A stretch of DNA of 58,603 nt from Dipetalonema caudispina (Eukaryota; Nematoda; Chromadorea; Rhabditida; Onchocercidae), in the NCBI GenBank assembly GCA_013365325.1, contig JABVXV010000345.1:5400-64002 (forward strand), in the 5' to 3' direction. The notes under the pieces were generated by a model, which saw nothing but the letters and a program-made list of their open reading frames with translations, searched no databases and was not told the origin of the DNA. Both the position numbers and the translations under genes were made by a program. Numbering within the stretch: the stretch's first letter is position 1; each line of letters starts with the position of its first letter. Below are positions 1 through 14,200 of the stretch, one piece after another.

Positions 1-207
1 TTCTTATTATCTTCTTCATTTTTCCGGAAAGTCTAACATGGCTTCATAGTAAGGTAATTCATTTTCATCTTCTTATTATCTTCTTCATTTTTCCGGAAAG
101 TCTAACATGGCTTCATAGTAAGGTAATTCATTTTCATCTTCTTATTATCTTCTTCATTTTTCCGGAAAGTCTAACATGGCTTCATAGTAAAGTAATTTAA
201 TAATTCA
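1..207. repeat. 69-bp tandem repeat, three copies
   Basis: Copies begin at 1, 70 and 139. The first two are identical. The third diverges near its end because of an 8-bp insertion. The array starts at the window edge, so it may be longer. It lies upstream of the first recognisable transporter exon and is probably intronic. On the minus strand each full unit contains a 17-codon open stretch followed by TGA. Confidence 0.9.
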
Positions 208-327
208 TTTTCATCGTTTTTATAAAATTGTTTCGTTTCCCTTTTTTTTTTTTTTTCATTTTTGAATCTTTTTAAAATTTATTAATTTTACATTTTAAAT
301 TTAGAATTAAAATTTTTAATTTTATAG

Positions 328-2713
328 AATCGTATAGATGAAATGCGTGAAAGTGAGAAAAGGATTGCACATATAGCTGGTATACCATACGTTGAAGTGG
401 AACATAAAATGTTGGAAAAAAATAAACGTTTGATTGATGTCATTCGACAATCAAACTATGCTAAAAGGTATTTGTAAATTTTCATTTTAAAATTTACCTA
501 TTAAATACTAACTATATGATTCATTTATATATTTCCTGATGAATTTTTTGTAGGAGTAATTTTAGATATTATATAGTATTTAAGAATAAACTATCGATTA
601 ATTTTGAGATAGTATTGCGATCATTTGTGAATGACTTGCATTTTTGGTATAATTAGCAAATTTAAAGTTATTTATTTAAAATTATTGCTTCAAAAATTGA
701 TTTTTTTTTTTTCATATTCTTTGCAAGTTACCCTTTTTTTAATATTTATTCTCAATCATGTAAAGGAAATAAAAAATTTTTAAAATGTATTCTAGCATAT
801 ATTAGAGATTGAATATTCTAATCATTTTCATGATGATGTATGGAGTAGAAATTAGGTTAAGAAGAAACCGATAAATACATATGCAAATGTTATTATTCAA
901 ATTTTATTCAACATTATTTTACCTATCCTAAATATATCAACATCAAAACATAGCAAATACAAACTAATCTTATGCTTTTCTTTTCAACAATTATATTTCT
1001 TAGTACTAAGAAAAAAAAAAAAAAAGGATCACGAATAAAAGAGATCGAAAATTGTAATTAACTAAAAATTTCTGATCAAAATTTTGTAATCAGTGAAAAA
1101 TTCCAATTAAAATTTGTAATTGGGTCAAAATTTATAACCGATTAAAAGTTCTGAGCAGAATTTATAATTAGTTAAAAATTCAATTTGAAGTTTTAATCGA
1201 TTAAAAGCATCATTCAAAATTTGTTAATCGATTAAAACTTCCGATCGTAATTTATTACTAGTTCATAATTAATTGAAAATTCATGATCAAAAAAACATTT
1301 AAATATTATTTCCACAAGTAAAACAATTCTTTTTTCCACAGATTGTTTATTTTATGGTTAATGTGGTTTACGGCATCATTATGTGGCTATGCAATTGATT
1401 TAAATTCATCACGCATAAACGGTAACCTATTCCTTAATCAAGCATTATTTTCCATTCTTATTGCTGCTTCTAAGGTTTGTTATTTTCATTTTCAAATATA
1501 CTTATTCAAATTTTCTTTTTTTTTTTTTTTTTTTTCAAAATCAAAATATATTATTTTGTTAGTTGTTCTTTTTTTACAAATACTAAAATTTATTACAAGA
1601 AAAGGAAGAAATCCATTATGAATTGTATACAAAATTTAATTAAGGATAAAAGAAAAAAGAAAAAAAATCGAAGAAAATATAATTATTAAAAAATTAATTA
1701 AAACATTCCTCCATCTTTTAGTTCAATTATTCATTCATTCATTCATTCATCCATTTTGAAATATAAAATTTGAAGTGAAAAATAAAAGATGAAATAATCA
1801 TTATTAAATGACAATGAATAATAACATGCTTCCTTTACCACAATTCATTCAAGGTTACATCCATAATTGCTTATAGGTAATATTAGTAATTTATGATACA
1901 TTAAATAAAAATTTTAATCGTCGCAAATTACATCAATATGCCCAATTAGCTGTTTGTATTTGCTTCCTAATATTAACCATCCTTGTTTATTTCCATTATC
2001 AGGTTAGTTTATTAACATTCTTTCTAAAAAAAAAAAAAAGTATTTTTTAAGGAATTTATTATTCAATTCATCCAATTACCTAAAATATCATTCAAAAAAA
2101 AATTGGAAATTTTTAAAAGGAAAATAAACAATTTTTTTCTTTTTTTTTTTTTTTTTTTTTTTTTACTTATTAAATTATCTTAAGGGTATCGCTATACTGG
2201 TAATTAATTTAATTGGTACAGTATTTATTGAGTACACATGGGATGCATGTTACTTATGCGCGGTCGAATCAATGCCAACATCAATGCGTGCCTCTTCTCT
2301 TGGTTCATGCTCTTTCATTGCTAGAATTGGTGCTTTACTTTCACCGACGGTATGTTTTTTTTTTTTTTTTTTTTTTTCCTTTTTTAAAAAAAAAAAAAAA
2401 TTTTTTTTTTTTTTTTTTTCTTTTTTTGCATCAAAAAAATAAGATAAATATTGTAATTGTAACTTTTAGAAGATAATCATTCTTCATGTAAAAATTTCGA
2501 TTCTAACGAAAGTAATATTTATTTTAGATTTTCTTTTTGTCAAATATATGGTCACCATCAGCTTATCTTATCGTTGTAATCGTTGGCTTCATTAATTTAA
2601 CCTCATCATGCCTATTTCTGGTAGAAACAAAAGATGTTCACCTTGATAGAGTAGACGAAGAAAGTGTCAATATTCAGGAGGAGCAAATACCAATGGTATC
2701 AAGGAAACGGTAA
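328..2713 (+). CDS. SLC22-type organic cation/anion transporter (MFS), 3' part
   Basis: This is the C-terminal part of a major facilitator superfamily transporter of the organic ion (SLC22/OCT) type, expected in the plasma membrane. Five phase-compatible exons are seen: 328-467, 1342-1474, 1877-2002, 2185-2349 and 2528-2713 (TAA). The first encodes a charged cytosolic loop. The rest carry hydrophobic segments expected for about TM7-TM12, with an acidic-Met-Pro-Thr...Arg motif (ESMPTSMRASS) before a glycine/serine helix, matching the family's TM10-11 signature. A short polar tail follows the last helix. The N-terminal half lies left of the window, so about 250 residues are visible. The substrate cannot be told from sequence. 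The family call is fairly secure; the subfamily is inference. Confidence 0.8.
1061..1288. repeat. Degenerate ~31-bp intronic tandem repeat
   Basis: About seven diverged units, roughly of the form GATTAAAA-TTC...CAAAATTTRTAATC. They start near 1061, 1092, 1140, 1171, 1199, 1230 and 1259, with one truncated unit at 1123. The array lies in the transporter intron between the exons ending at 467 and starting at 1342. Confidence 0.6.
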
Positions 2714-5294
2714 AACTACACTATTAAACAATTTATGTGAAAAAAATGAAAGAATTTTTTTTTTTTTTTTTTTGCGGAACAATCGTTTCAAATACATTTG
2801 TAGGAACGATTATCTCTGATGATTGTTCGTTCCCCTTTTCGAGAGATAACAAATTGAGAAGATGCTTTTTGATCAATTGCACAAATATTTTAATGCATTT
2901 CAAACAGCACAAGAAAATCCATGACGTATAATTTCATTAATTAAAACAAAAAAAAAAACAAAAAAAAAAAAAGAAGAAAACCAGAATATAATGGCAGTTA
3001 TATTTATAAAAGTATTCAGTGCAAGATATGCACCAGACATTTTCTTCCTTTTCATTGCTTTTTTTTGTTATCCAAAAATTTTTCTTCATTTCAAATTTGC
3101 ATACCATATCTTTAAAATGTTTAATTACATCTTCCTCAAATTATCGTTATGATATGTAAAACATGTAATAAAACGGTTATGAACACGTCGAACATTACAA
3201 ATAGAAGAACGACAAATATGTAGTTTATAACATGATAAATCGAAAAGTATACCGCATCAGTAAACCAAGAACATCATTGTATGAGTGATAAAAGGTAAAC
3301 GAATAGTAAAAAGGATCACATGCAGCAAAGTGTTAACGTTATCCCACGATGTAATTTCATTTGAAAAAGAAAGAATGATATAATAAGTATGATCGTAAAA
3401 AATTTAAAACAACGATAAAGTGAAAACTAAAAATCAATTTTTCTTATAGAAACCATACCTTGTAATTATAAGAAAGGATCCCACCCGTAAGTCAAGAAAT
3501 CAAAAATTGTTGTATGAGCAGGAATCAATTATTGTGAAACTAAAGGAAGGATTGATACAGATATAATATGTTCAATTTCAATTTCTAACAATACAAATGA
3601 CCAGAAGAAAAAAACAGACGTTTTGTTACTGATTATGCATTTAACCTCTTATCTGCAAATAAGAAATTAGTTTAGTGCTTGAGCAAATGTTTAACAGTGG
3701 AGAAATGAAATCAATGATTAGGCCAAAAAAAGAATACCTGAGATATGATTAACTACTAGGTCAAGTTCAGAACGATTACTCATCATTAGAAATAATGGAG
3801 TAAGATAATAGTGAATTAATAATAGTGACAGAACAAAAATGGTTCATTGTTTTCAATTTCGATAAAAACTGGGAAGGAGAAAGGGAATAAATTACTGATA
3901 AAAAAGAGCTGCAAATAAGTACCACAAAATAAAGTTCATGAAAGACCTATGCAATGAGGTAAACCTGAATTAAAAGATTTCATAATGATGGCATAATAGA
4001 TTCGTGAAATGGGAGTACATAGATGGATTAAGAATAAACAATGGATGAGAAAGAAGGTGTGTAGAAGGTGACTTGATTAGATCAAATCTCCATGAGTGGG
4101 AGATCTTTCAGTCTTTTTTAAAATATCTAAAAACCCATCATTTACTAGCTCTCAAGAAATTTCTTTTGAGCTTCCATCTTTATTTAGCTTTCTCAGGATT
4201 TCACAATTCCTCAATCCTCTCTAGTTCTATAAATTCCCTACAAATTAATCTGATTAAATCAAAACGATACGAGACTTACTTTACTTCATTTCAGCCCTTT
4301 TATGTCCTGAAGGCTTGTTTTACTTCATTCACTGATGCTTTTAAATGACGTCCAAACATAACATAAAAAATGTAAGCTGTAAGAACCTTTATTTCAGTAT
4401 ATAAGTCCTTCTAACGAGTTATAAATTATAAGGAAATGGCTTTTCTATCAGCATTTTGGCACTTCAGTTATAAACACATACAAAAAAAGAAAAACTTATG
4501 CAAATTCGGAGACAAATGGGCAAACAAGATTTTAAATTGAAAAAAACGTCCAGTTTAAGGAATTATATCATATTCACTAAAGAATGGGGTTACCGGTCAA
4601 AACAAAAGTATTATTATTATCATTAACTAACAAAGGAACATGTACAAATAGGGACTTTACCTTAAGATAGCTTAACTTTACCAATCTTCCTCACTTCTCT
4701 GAAAAGTATTAACTTTAGGGATCAGTGCTACGTAATTTATGACCATAAAAATTCACACTGATAATTACGCCATCTATAAATAAAATATATGAGATTAATT
4801 GAGTATATCGTATTTGTTAACTATTCTTAAGAAATATGGAAATAGTACCATCCTGGAAATCAATACGTCCAACTATAACTTAAAATGGAAAAACGAGGAA
4901 ATATTAGTAGAAGTACTCTGTGTAATATTTAGTAGAAGAAAATGTAATAATTCAAATTGAATAAGTAAAAATAATAAATTAAAGAGAAAGGAAATAAAGA
5001 TTAATACTTGAATTAGGAAGAGATATACACCATGAAATACATTCAAAACAGTTATATTTACATATGATCCAATAGCATGAAGCTATTTTAATGCTTGATG
5101 AAAATTGATGTACAATGATGTGCTTTCTCATTTTTTTATTAGCCTTTGCCAAAGGAACAAAGAAAAGAAAACGTATTTCACATGTGGGGACGTGAAAGGT
5201 AATTTAGCTGAGAGATCATCAATAAAAAGATAACTTATTACATATTTCGGATGCGCTATGAATAACAGACTTACTATATCGAACACCCAATCAT
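2714..5294. other. Convergent intergenic region
   Basis: This region separates the 3' ends of the transporter (+) and the TANGO6-like gene (-). It is AT-rich with homopolymer A/T runs. The open frames here (for example 4073-4348 +) lack splice context and any recognisable motif. I see no gene. 3' UTRs of both neighbours presumably occupy the edges. Confidence 0.6.
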
Positions 5295-8200
5295 TTAAAA
5301 CCGTATTTTGCGCGTGTGAGCTTTTTCAAATTCCAAAAAACCTTCCTCCATTTGAGCATCGATATCCTGCAGACATAACATTGCGTGAGTTTTAACGACC
5401 AGATCTTCATCCTGGTCCAAGATATAGCTCAGCGAATCCGCTATATCATAAAGATGTGATGGAGCTTCCTGAAAAATTATTTCTTTTCGCTCAACTCAGA
5501 TCTCATATTTGCTCATAAATTGAAACCATCGCCAAAAAATTTATGTTTTTTAACTTACTACCATTTATTTCAGCTGCACAAAACTCGTCAGTGCAAATTG
5601 TTATAAATACTCAAGTTATACCAAAATTTTTAACATATAAAAAATACGAATATTTGAAAAGAATGTTAATGATAGAATTTAACCCTTAGCAAAGGCTTAA
5701 AAAATCATTTACTTGCAGAAGACTAATATCGTATGTCCTGACAATGGCACGCATTAGGTCAACTGCTGCCCGTCGCACTATTTCCGCTTCAGCATCACGT
5801 ATATACAATTTAGCTGCCAGTAACATCTAAAAGAAATTTCGAACCAATGAAGGAAAGTACCAAAAACAAATCTTAAAAGTTTAAATGTTCTTCCACGATT
5901 ATTATAATACCACAAGTAATTTTGAAATGATGAAAGTGCCATAATTAAGCTCTATGTACTGAACTACAAAGCACTGATTTGTGCTGCTTACCATTCATAA
6001 AATCTAACCTGTCCTAGATATCAACTGTTAAGCATGGCATATTATATTTACCAAAAAAAAAAAAGCGAAAAAAATAAAATATCATGAACAATCAGTCGAA
6101 GACAAACGAGAGTAGAAAAGCTCGCTACAATATATGGTCGATTTCAATAATATAGAAATTACAGTAGTGATAACTAAACAATTCCCATGACTTCTGTGTG
6201 GTACTACAAAGCTTACACACTAATGCAAAATTAACTGGAAATAAATTAAAACTTCATAATTTTTATACTTCATCAAGATGCTTGTGTATATTCAATCCAC
6301 GACAAGAAACGATAAGATTGGATAACGAAGAGAGTACTGAAGCTCGCAGTAGATCATCTTTCGTATGAAGCATCAATGACAACATCGGATTTACCATACG
6401 ATCAAAATATGCCGGTGCCATTTCACCTGAAAAGTTAAAGCTTCCTTCACTTCCCTAAAAGAAAAAGAGAACTGTCATTTGCTGCCGAACAAAAGTCTGC
6501 TGGTTTATATATTTTACTCATCAAAGGTCATCTTCATAGAATGAAAGAGTATTTTTTTGTTATATTATAATGCCTGTATGTTGCAGTTTTTTTTACGCCT
6601 TCATATTCTATGTAACTGTCTTATATTTGGACTTTGTGTTTGCATATTTCATGCTGTGTATATTTCTGTTTACATGCTGTATTTTATATACTAAAATTAA
6701 TCTATACTATACTTAACATTAGCAATATGTTAGTAATGTTTTTAAGACTATGCGATAATTATGATCACAGCTAATAAAAAGGATTATTCCAAGAATAAGT
6801 TAAATTATATGACGAAACGAAACCACGAATAAACATGCCAAGATTTTTATTTGCCTTTGCAATTGCTTCGCCGATTTTCACTCTCTGTATGAGTAAGTAT
6901 GTTTCTTTTTCTTCTTCCCGTAAGTTGTCCACTGGAAATATTTCAACTATGAATAATGAGATATTTGTTGTACACAGTTAAAAAAAATTCCAAACGGAAA
7001 CGGAAGGGCATTGGGCGGTAATTTAAAAGGGAAGAGTTATTACCAGGAAATATAAAACGTTCACAACTACCGTTCTTGTTTTCAAATCAAGTACATCAAA
7101 TGATGGCAATGGAAATTATTTTCAGGAGAAAACTACGTGATTAGTATACCTTGCATGTAAAAGCAGAATTCACAAAAAAAAGAAAAAAAAAATACTATTG
7201 AATTCGAGCATAGACTTCAGTTTTTCTGCTGGATCTAAGAAGAATTCCACCATCTCGTCGAAAAATTGTTGCTTCCAATATGCCAACTCCGCTAACGCAT
7301 TTATTGCTGCCAAATAAACATAAGAATCACTATCAGCAATTTGTTCTGAAATATTCCAGCTATTTTTTAATTTTCTTGAAAACAACTCATCTCCTTCATA
7401 AAAATCAAGAAAACAATAATAATTCCCTACTCCATAAGGTGAAAAATTTTGAATTGCAAATGTATAATAAACCACAAAAAATTACAGCCATGTGACCGAT
7501 TAAGAATTACAACTGCAGAACGAACCATTTACGCAGCAAGCCGTAATGCAAGAAGGTCACGTATGATTTATTATTAGATTAAGACTATAATTCTAGAAAA
7601 TATGACTGCATGCCGTAACTGAAAATTACAACTATGTCGTAAATCACAGAACAAAAAAATCATAGAAATTGAGTAACTGCATAACTGACCCAAAACAACA
7701 CGCATAATTGCGGGGTAAGCAGTAATGTCATCCAAAAGCTGCCTGTTTTTTCGGCGAATACCTTTTGCTAACTTAATTAAAGCATGTCCACGAACAGATT
7801 CCGACTCATCCGAAAGATCGGATTGGATTTCTTCCAAAGAGAAAGATTCTGAACTTCGACCATGTATTGAATTATCGGCAACACTTGGTGATTCATCAAT
7901 GAAACTAAAATTTTGATACAATCCACAGGCTATAATTTCATAAAGCAGTTACCAATAATTACTAGCTGTTACTGACCATAAATAATAACTGCAAGTTGCA
8001 TAGATGAATTCGAGAACGAAATGCTAATTAGAAGTTATTAAGGATAATCTAAATTTCATACAGGTGAAAAGAGTAAAGTTGAAAATAAGAAATTTGGAAG
8101 AAACAGGTATTACTATCAAAATTAGGAAATGTCAACTTGCCTAGGTGCTGCGTTATCTTCTCTCGGTTCAATATTATTCGCTTTTAATAGTGCAATAATT

Positions 8201-11200
8201 TCCCCAGCAAGCTGCTGGAAATCCAAATACAGCTTTTTGTCCATATCACCCAATTTTGAAACTGTATTCGAGAAAGCTTGCAAAATATTTGCTCCCCGTA
8301 CCAAATTCTCTTTGAACTACAATTCGCCTAGTCAAATTAAAAAAACTAAGAAACAACTCAGAAACACAAATTTAAAGAAATAAATGGTATCTTAGTCACT
8401 TTAAAATGCATTCTGACATTGTACAGTTGAGTGCTTCAAATTCCTTCCTTTGGTACTTGCACTTTGATGGCTGTTTTAATCAACAACACCAATTTGCAAT
8501 AGAATGCAGGATCAGGTTTATTCCTAGACGATGATAAATATCCTATGGTGCTGATTATAACAGTAGCTTTGGTTATGAAAAGTTGGCAACGCAACATAGT
8601 TATATCCCTCCTTTCGAGATCCCTTGGGGAGAAGAGGGATAATGTCGAGATCTTTTGAACGACTTGTCAGTCTTATACTTCAATACTAATTTCGAATTTT
8701 GACCCCAAAAAAAGAAAACTTGGAATCACGATAATATCTGCATCATAACAAATAATAATGTAGCCATAAACGTATTTCCCGTTTTTTTCTTTAATTTCCG
8801 GAAATCAGTAAAAAATATTGACTGCAACGTTTTGAAAAAGGTCTGTAAGAGAGTGAAAGATAATCGTAAGACAAATATTTACTTTTACGAATTCTCCCTG
8901 CTTGAAAACCAGAATACACTGGAGAATTGTCAGTGCTAGCTGGATATTATTTCGATCAGTAGCCTCAAGTTCTTTATCTTCCTCCGACGGCATGCCTCTT
9001 ATATCCACCGCGATCGTATTCACGCGCACATTCAGTTTTGCCGCGGCGACATCCAGTATGCTCTGTAGAAAAGTATGATATTGTATAAGGAACAGTATGA
9101 AATACCGAATATTTGAAATTTTGATTTTTATCATTCCTAAAATTCCAAATTGTTTTTTAAAACTTGCAAGTAATCTGCATAAGGATAAAAGGAAACGTTT
9201 TTATCGAAGAGTTTAGATATGACACCTCAGCCGAACAATTGGTCAGATAAAAAATTATGAAAGCTTTCCATACATGTATGAAAATGAACTAACCAGTGGA
9301 ATGTCAATAAGATTTGCTAAGTTATCATCAGAGAGCGTGCCTGTCTCCGACAAAATAGGCAATAAATCGTTCAAGAAATAATTCACTTTCTGTTTTCCTG
9401 GTAATGAAAAATGAATTGTAGTGCAACGCAACAGAGGACACTCGTAAAATAAGTCATTTGTCGGGTTTCCAGAAAATTTCGTTTACTTATAAGCTCGAAT
9501 AGCAAATTAGGGTTCGAAGACTTAAGAACCTGAAGTCTAATCTAAGTTCTATCTTTGAAATTGAAAATGTCTAATTTGTGATGATTACTTTCTTTAGCAA
9601 AAAAAAGTATCTTACTTCCTTCAAAGCCTATTTCTTCATTGTCTGATGTCTCTTGAGAGCTACAATTACTATCATAGCTACCATTTTCGGAATCCATTTC
9701 TGCCCAACGCTCAATGCAACACATCGCTGTTCTGATTGCTAAACGACGAGAAGCTTTTGGCTCCTCCCCCAGAATTTTCTAAAAGAATTTAAAAAACTAG
9801 TTCCTATCCATCGGAAGTACCAAATATCATGATACTGATGAAATTGAATAATCATCAAATTTGTAAAACAGTAAGACCAGTTCAACAGAAACATTCGGAC
9901 GGAATCAAGAAAGAAAAAATGACATGTCATCCTATTCACTTTCATCAAATAAATGAAAAAGTATTCCTGCTCATTACTACTGCTTCTATGACATTTAAAC
10001 AGAGCAATAATTTTTACCTCCAAAATTTTCAAAATTCCTTTCTCGAAACGAATGAATACGCTTTCTGCTTTTTCAGGTTTTACAAAATAGATTCGAAGAC
10101 TTGCGTAATGGGCTTTGAGAAGTTTTAGCCAAAAAATATTATTATCACAAATAGTGGAGGTAATTAACGAAGCATTTGTTTGCTTGTTTTCTTCTTGTTT
10201 GTCTTCCTTTTGTTCCACTTCCTCTATTAGAACCTAAAATTTGTGCAGCTAATAATTCTGAACCAGAGAATGCTTATTTTCATATCAACAACACTTGAAA
10301 CAAAACTAACCTTCTCTTGAGTTAGCTCCGGCAAATATGAATCGCGGTCAACCTCTATTTGCCGAACAAGAAATTCAGCCTGAAATTTTAAGCAATCTCA
10401 TCAAATACGAAATGACTTGTTTTACTAATTCTACATTTAATAGAAACAACACAATACAGACGATTTGAACTAAAAAGAAAAAAAAAATTAACGATATATA
10501 AATATGAATATATAAATATAAAATCTTAAAATATAATAAAAATACTTCAAGTAACTTCGTGCAACTAGCAAGAAATACGGTCAACAACGCTGTAACCGTA
10601 TATATTACGATTACGATAATAACTGTGACTATGACGAAAAACTATTACAAAACAATATAAGATTTCATAACCTTTTCGTCAACTGTTTCGAATGATGGAT
10701 CATCAAGAATTCGGCGCAAAATATCAAATATCCCCTGACCAGCACTGTCATACTCCCCTGAGATTCCATGCACTCCGATTTCTTGATTTTCTGTGTAGCT
10801 CGCATACAGCAAAGTCCATAAATTGAATAGCTGTAAACGATTATACATCAGAGTAGTGCTTGTCATGAATGAAGTACGTATCTGACGAGTATTAATTGCA
10901 CATATATTTAGCTACTCTCAGAAATCGTGGGACCGAATTAGCACGAATTCATATCAAATCACATTATTAAAAAAAAAAAAAAACACATTTATACTTGGTT
11001 CCTCTTCCATATTATCTCTTTTGAAGGATAAAGGAAATGCTCACACTGAATTTTGGAACGTAATATCATTTCTAAAGATGTCATCATGATCACCAAGGCT
11101 ATTGGTGAATACTGATGCTAATAATCCTAAAAATGATCCATACTGTCAATCGTCACACTATACCCTTCAGTGCACAGCTTTATAATTTTAACTACCTGAT

Positions 11201-14200
11201 GTTAACATTAACCACCCTTTAAGCACTCGAAAGACGACAAGTTATTTTTCCGAGAGACAGTGAAGAAATTCAATAAATAATTTTGAAAAAATAAGATTTT
11301 TTACCGCTTTGAATCTTCGGAAGAGTGGCAAATGCATTCCTCGTGGAAGAGCTTTGGTATAAAATGACAAAATTCTGAGTGACCTATCTAACATGGGATT
11401 GAAAAAATTGGTCTTCCTCGGTGGGTATTTTGAAAAGCAATCAATTTTGAGATTCTGAAATACGAAAACTTTACTTAATTATTTATATTCGCTGGTTCCT
11501 GTCATGATTTTTGTAAGTGATGAAATCCTTAGGTAATTAATTAAACATCTGATGTTTATGGATAAATGTTGCATAGTATATTCTTGAAAAATTAAATTAT
11601 AATATGCTACAATATGTCTTTTTTAAAATGAATTGTGCAAAGATTCTGTGAAATTAAATTTAGGACAATTTTTTTCCCGCATTCACTTCTAACCAAAAGA
11701 AACAAACCTCCCATGGCAACAGCAATGCATCGAAAATCATTTCAACTAACTCTTTCGGCAACATATCTAACACAACGGCAAAGCAAACTGCAGCATCTCC
11801 AGCATTTGGATGCTTCTAAAATTGACTTAATTTCTCATTTCCGACTTTATTTAATATTAATTTCCTTGTTCTAATTTTATAATAGAAATTTACATCAAGT
11901 TGAGGCTGTGTAACATGCTATATATTCTTAGCCGCTATGTAGTTCAATATCTTCCTTCATCACATACATTATTCTCTAAGCATCATCAAGATCTTTCAAT
12001 CATGATATACACCGATGAAAATGTAAATGGGGTAGTAAGCTGAAAGAAGAAAACCCTTTCTTTGATCCTACCGCTAGTATGATCGTATTATGTGTTGGAA
12101 AAATAACCATAACTGGAGTAAAACTTGCCGTGTCCTTTTGTTTAATAAAAAAAAAAAACCGAAAAAAAAAAAACAAAAAAATGTTTTGATAAAATGCATC
12201 AATAAAAATCAAAACGATAGAATTACAAGTAAGCAAATTACCTCTATGACAACCAAAAAATTTTCAATTAAGGAAATATAATATTTTTCTTCCGGCACTT
12301 TATAAGGAACTGTTACTAGTATTCGCGATAATGACTGCACAAATCCGAAATCTCCAAAACAATTTGCACCTGGAAAACTTGTTTCTACCATTATAGAAAT
12401 AATCCTGAAACCGATGAAAACCGTTGATTTGAAACGGAAAGAAACACAAACCTTCGGTTATTGCTGTTATTAAATGATACAAACCATTTTCCAACAACAG
12501 AAGTTTGGTAATATGTTTGCTTATCGCTTTCTGGAAGTCAAAAAACGTAGCAAAATGCAAATAGAGTATAGTAAAATTGTTATTCAAAAAAAAAGAAATT
12601 TTGTGGTTTGTGAGGGTATTATTTCTAATGAGCAAAATAAGACTGCACCTCATCATTTTTACTAATAAATTATTCTTCAGCAATAGAATGTGAATTAGCT
12701 GCATCTTTAAATAACATCATAAAATTTATAACTCACATGTAGCCATTTCGGTTGTTTTTTATTTGCAGTTAATAAAATGAATAGCGATGTGATCAACATA
12801 GGTCTAAAAAATAAAAATCAACTGAAATACCACTTTTAATAAAATTATATAATTTGACCCAATTACACAAATACTTGTAACAATCTCTGAACCTAACTGA
12901 AACACAAGCAACAAAACGACCTTAGCTAAAGTAAAGTCATGTAGTGAATCACAGGTTTCAATAATAATATGATACAGTGTTCTTTTTATTTAGACAGCTA
13001 TAGATCAGCCCACGGTAAATATATGAAAATAATACCTGTCAATGCCTAGAACAAAGTTTTCATACTTCCGCTTGTGATCCTTTTCACCTAGTTTAATCAG
13101 CTGCAAAAAATACAATATTATGGTGGATATAAATGTTCGCAAACTTTTGATCTCATTTCCACACAAGTAAAAAGTCTAAACCATTTGTTTTCTACTCTTT
13201 TCTAAAGAGTACAGAGAATCAGTTACATAAAGGAAAAAAGTTTTTCAAAGCCATGAGAGAAAAAAAAAAATCAATTCGATGAAAGAAAGCAAATGGAAAT
13301 CAAACCTGCTCATTTAAGCATATGTAATCTGCTAGAAATTTTCTCACCACACAGTTTTTTATCATTTCGCATGAATTCATCAATACATCGAAAACTTCTA
13401 ACGCTTTTTTCAACTAAAAAAGTCCACCACTTAGTCATAATATATGGATGGCATACGACTAATAAAACGGCAGTCATATGGATAGAGACCGTAGTTAAAA
13501 CTACTTCCAACTTTCCTTATTGAAATCTGAACTGTTTCAATTAGAGGTGGAAATCAACGACTTGACATTTAACATGGATTCAAAATAATAGCTGTATCAG
13601 ATTCATATCTAGATTTAGCATCCACACAAGCTGAAAGCTATGAATGAATTTAGACATCCTCTTAGAAATTAATATTCCCTAAAGAATATTATTCATCAAT
13701 AAAAATTACCTGCTTCTTCCGAAATTCAACATCGCCAACAATCGGTCTCCAATGCTCCACCAGACTGCTCCTACCCAGATGTAGAATTACACCTGAATGA
13801 TGATTAAATTGGGGTGGTAGTTTGTCACGGTGAGAAAAAAGAAAATCATAAACTTTTGAAAGCAAAAATATTCGAAATTTCCTCCACAAATAGTATCATG
13901 GTAAGGAGAATATGTGACACAGGTGATTTTCAAATATCGAAAAAGAAAATTTGGAATGAAACAATTATTTACCATCATCAACGTATGGTCGAATTGCTGT
14001 TGGAATGATGAACTCAAATGCTGTTTCTACAATTGACAGCTGGTTAATCGACAACAGAATCGATGGGTTACTTGCCGTCTTACGCATTTCTTCCAAAATT
14101 TCCGCCACCTGTAAACAACATTCTAGACAGTGGAAAATATGTAGTAAATCAGGAATCCGTGGAATGGAAAAAACAATTCCTCAAAGAACGGTTTGCAAAA

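Noticed and set aside
2213..2476. Open frame of 87 codons on + strand
   Set aside because: It is a shifted reading of the transporter exon 2185-2349 extended through T and A homopolymer runs.
4073..4348. Open frame of 91 codons on + strand in the transporter/TANGO6 intergenic region
   Set aside because: No recognisable motif, low-complexity Ser/Leu/Phe composition, no splice partners; treated as chance.
9829..10128. Open frame of 99 codons on + strand
   Set aside because: It is antisense to TANGO6 exon 10018-10233 and its intron; no independent support.
11635..11874. Open frame of 79 codons on + strand
   Set aside because: Antisense shadow of TANGO6 exon 11708-11815.
12300..12704. 134-codon open frame on minus strand
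   Set aside because: It runs across TANGO6 exon 12452-12530, an intron and part of exon 12242-12369 in a wrong frame; the two-exon model fits phase and family better.
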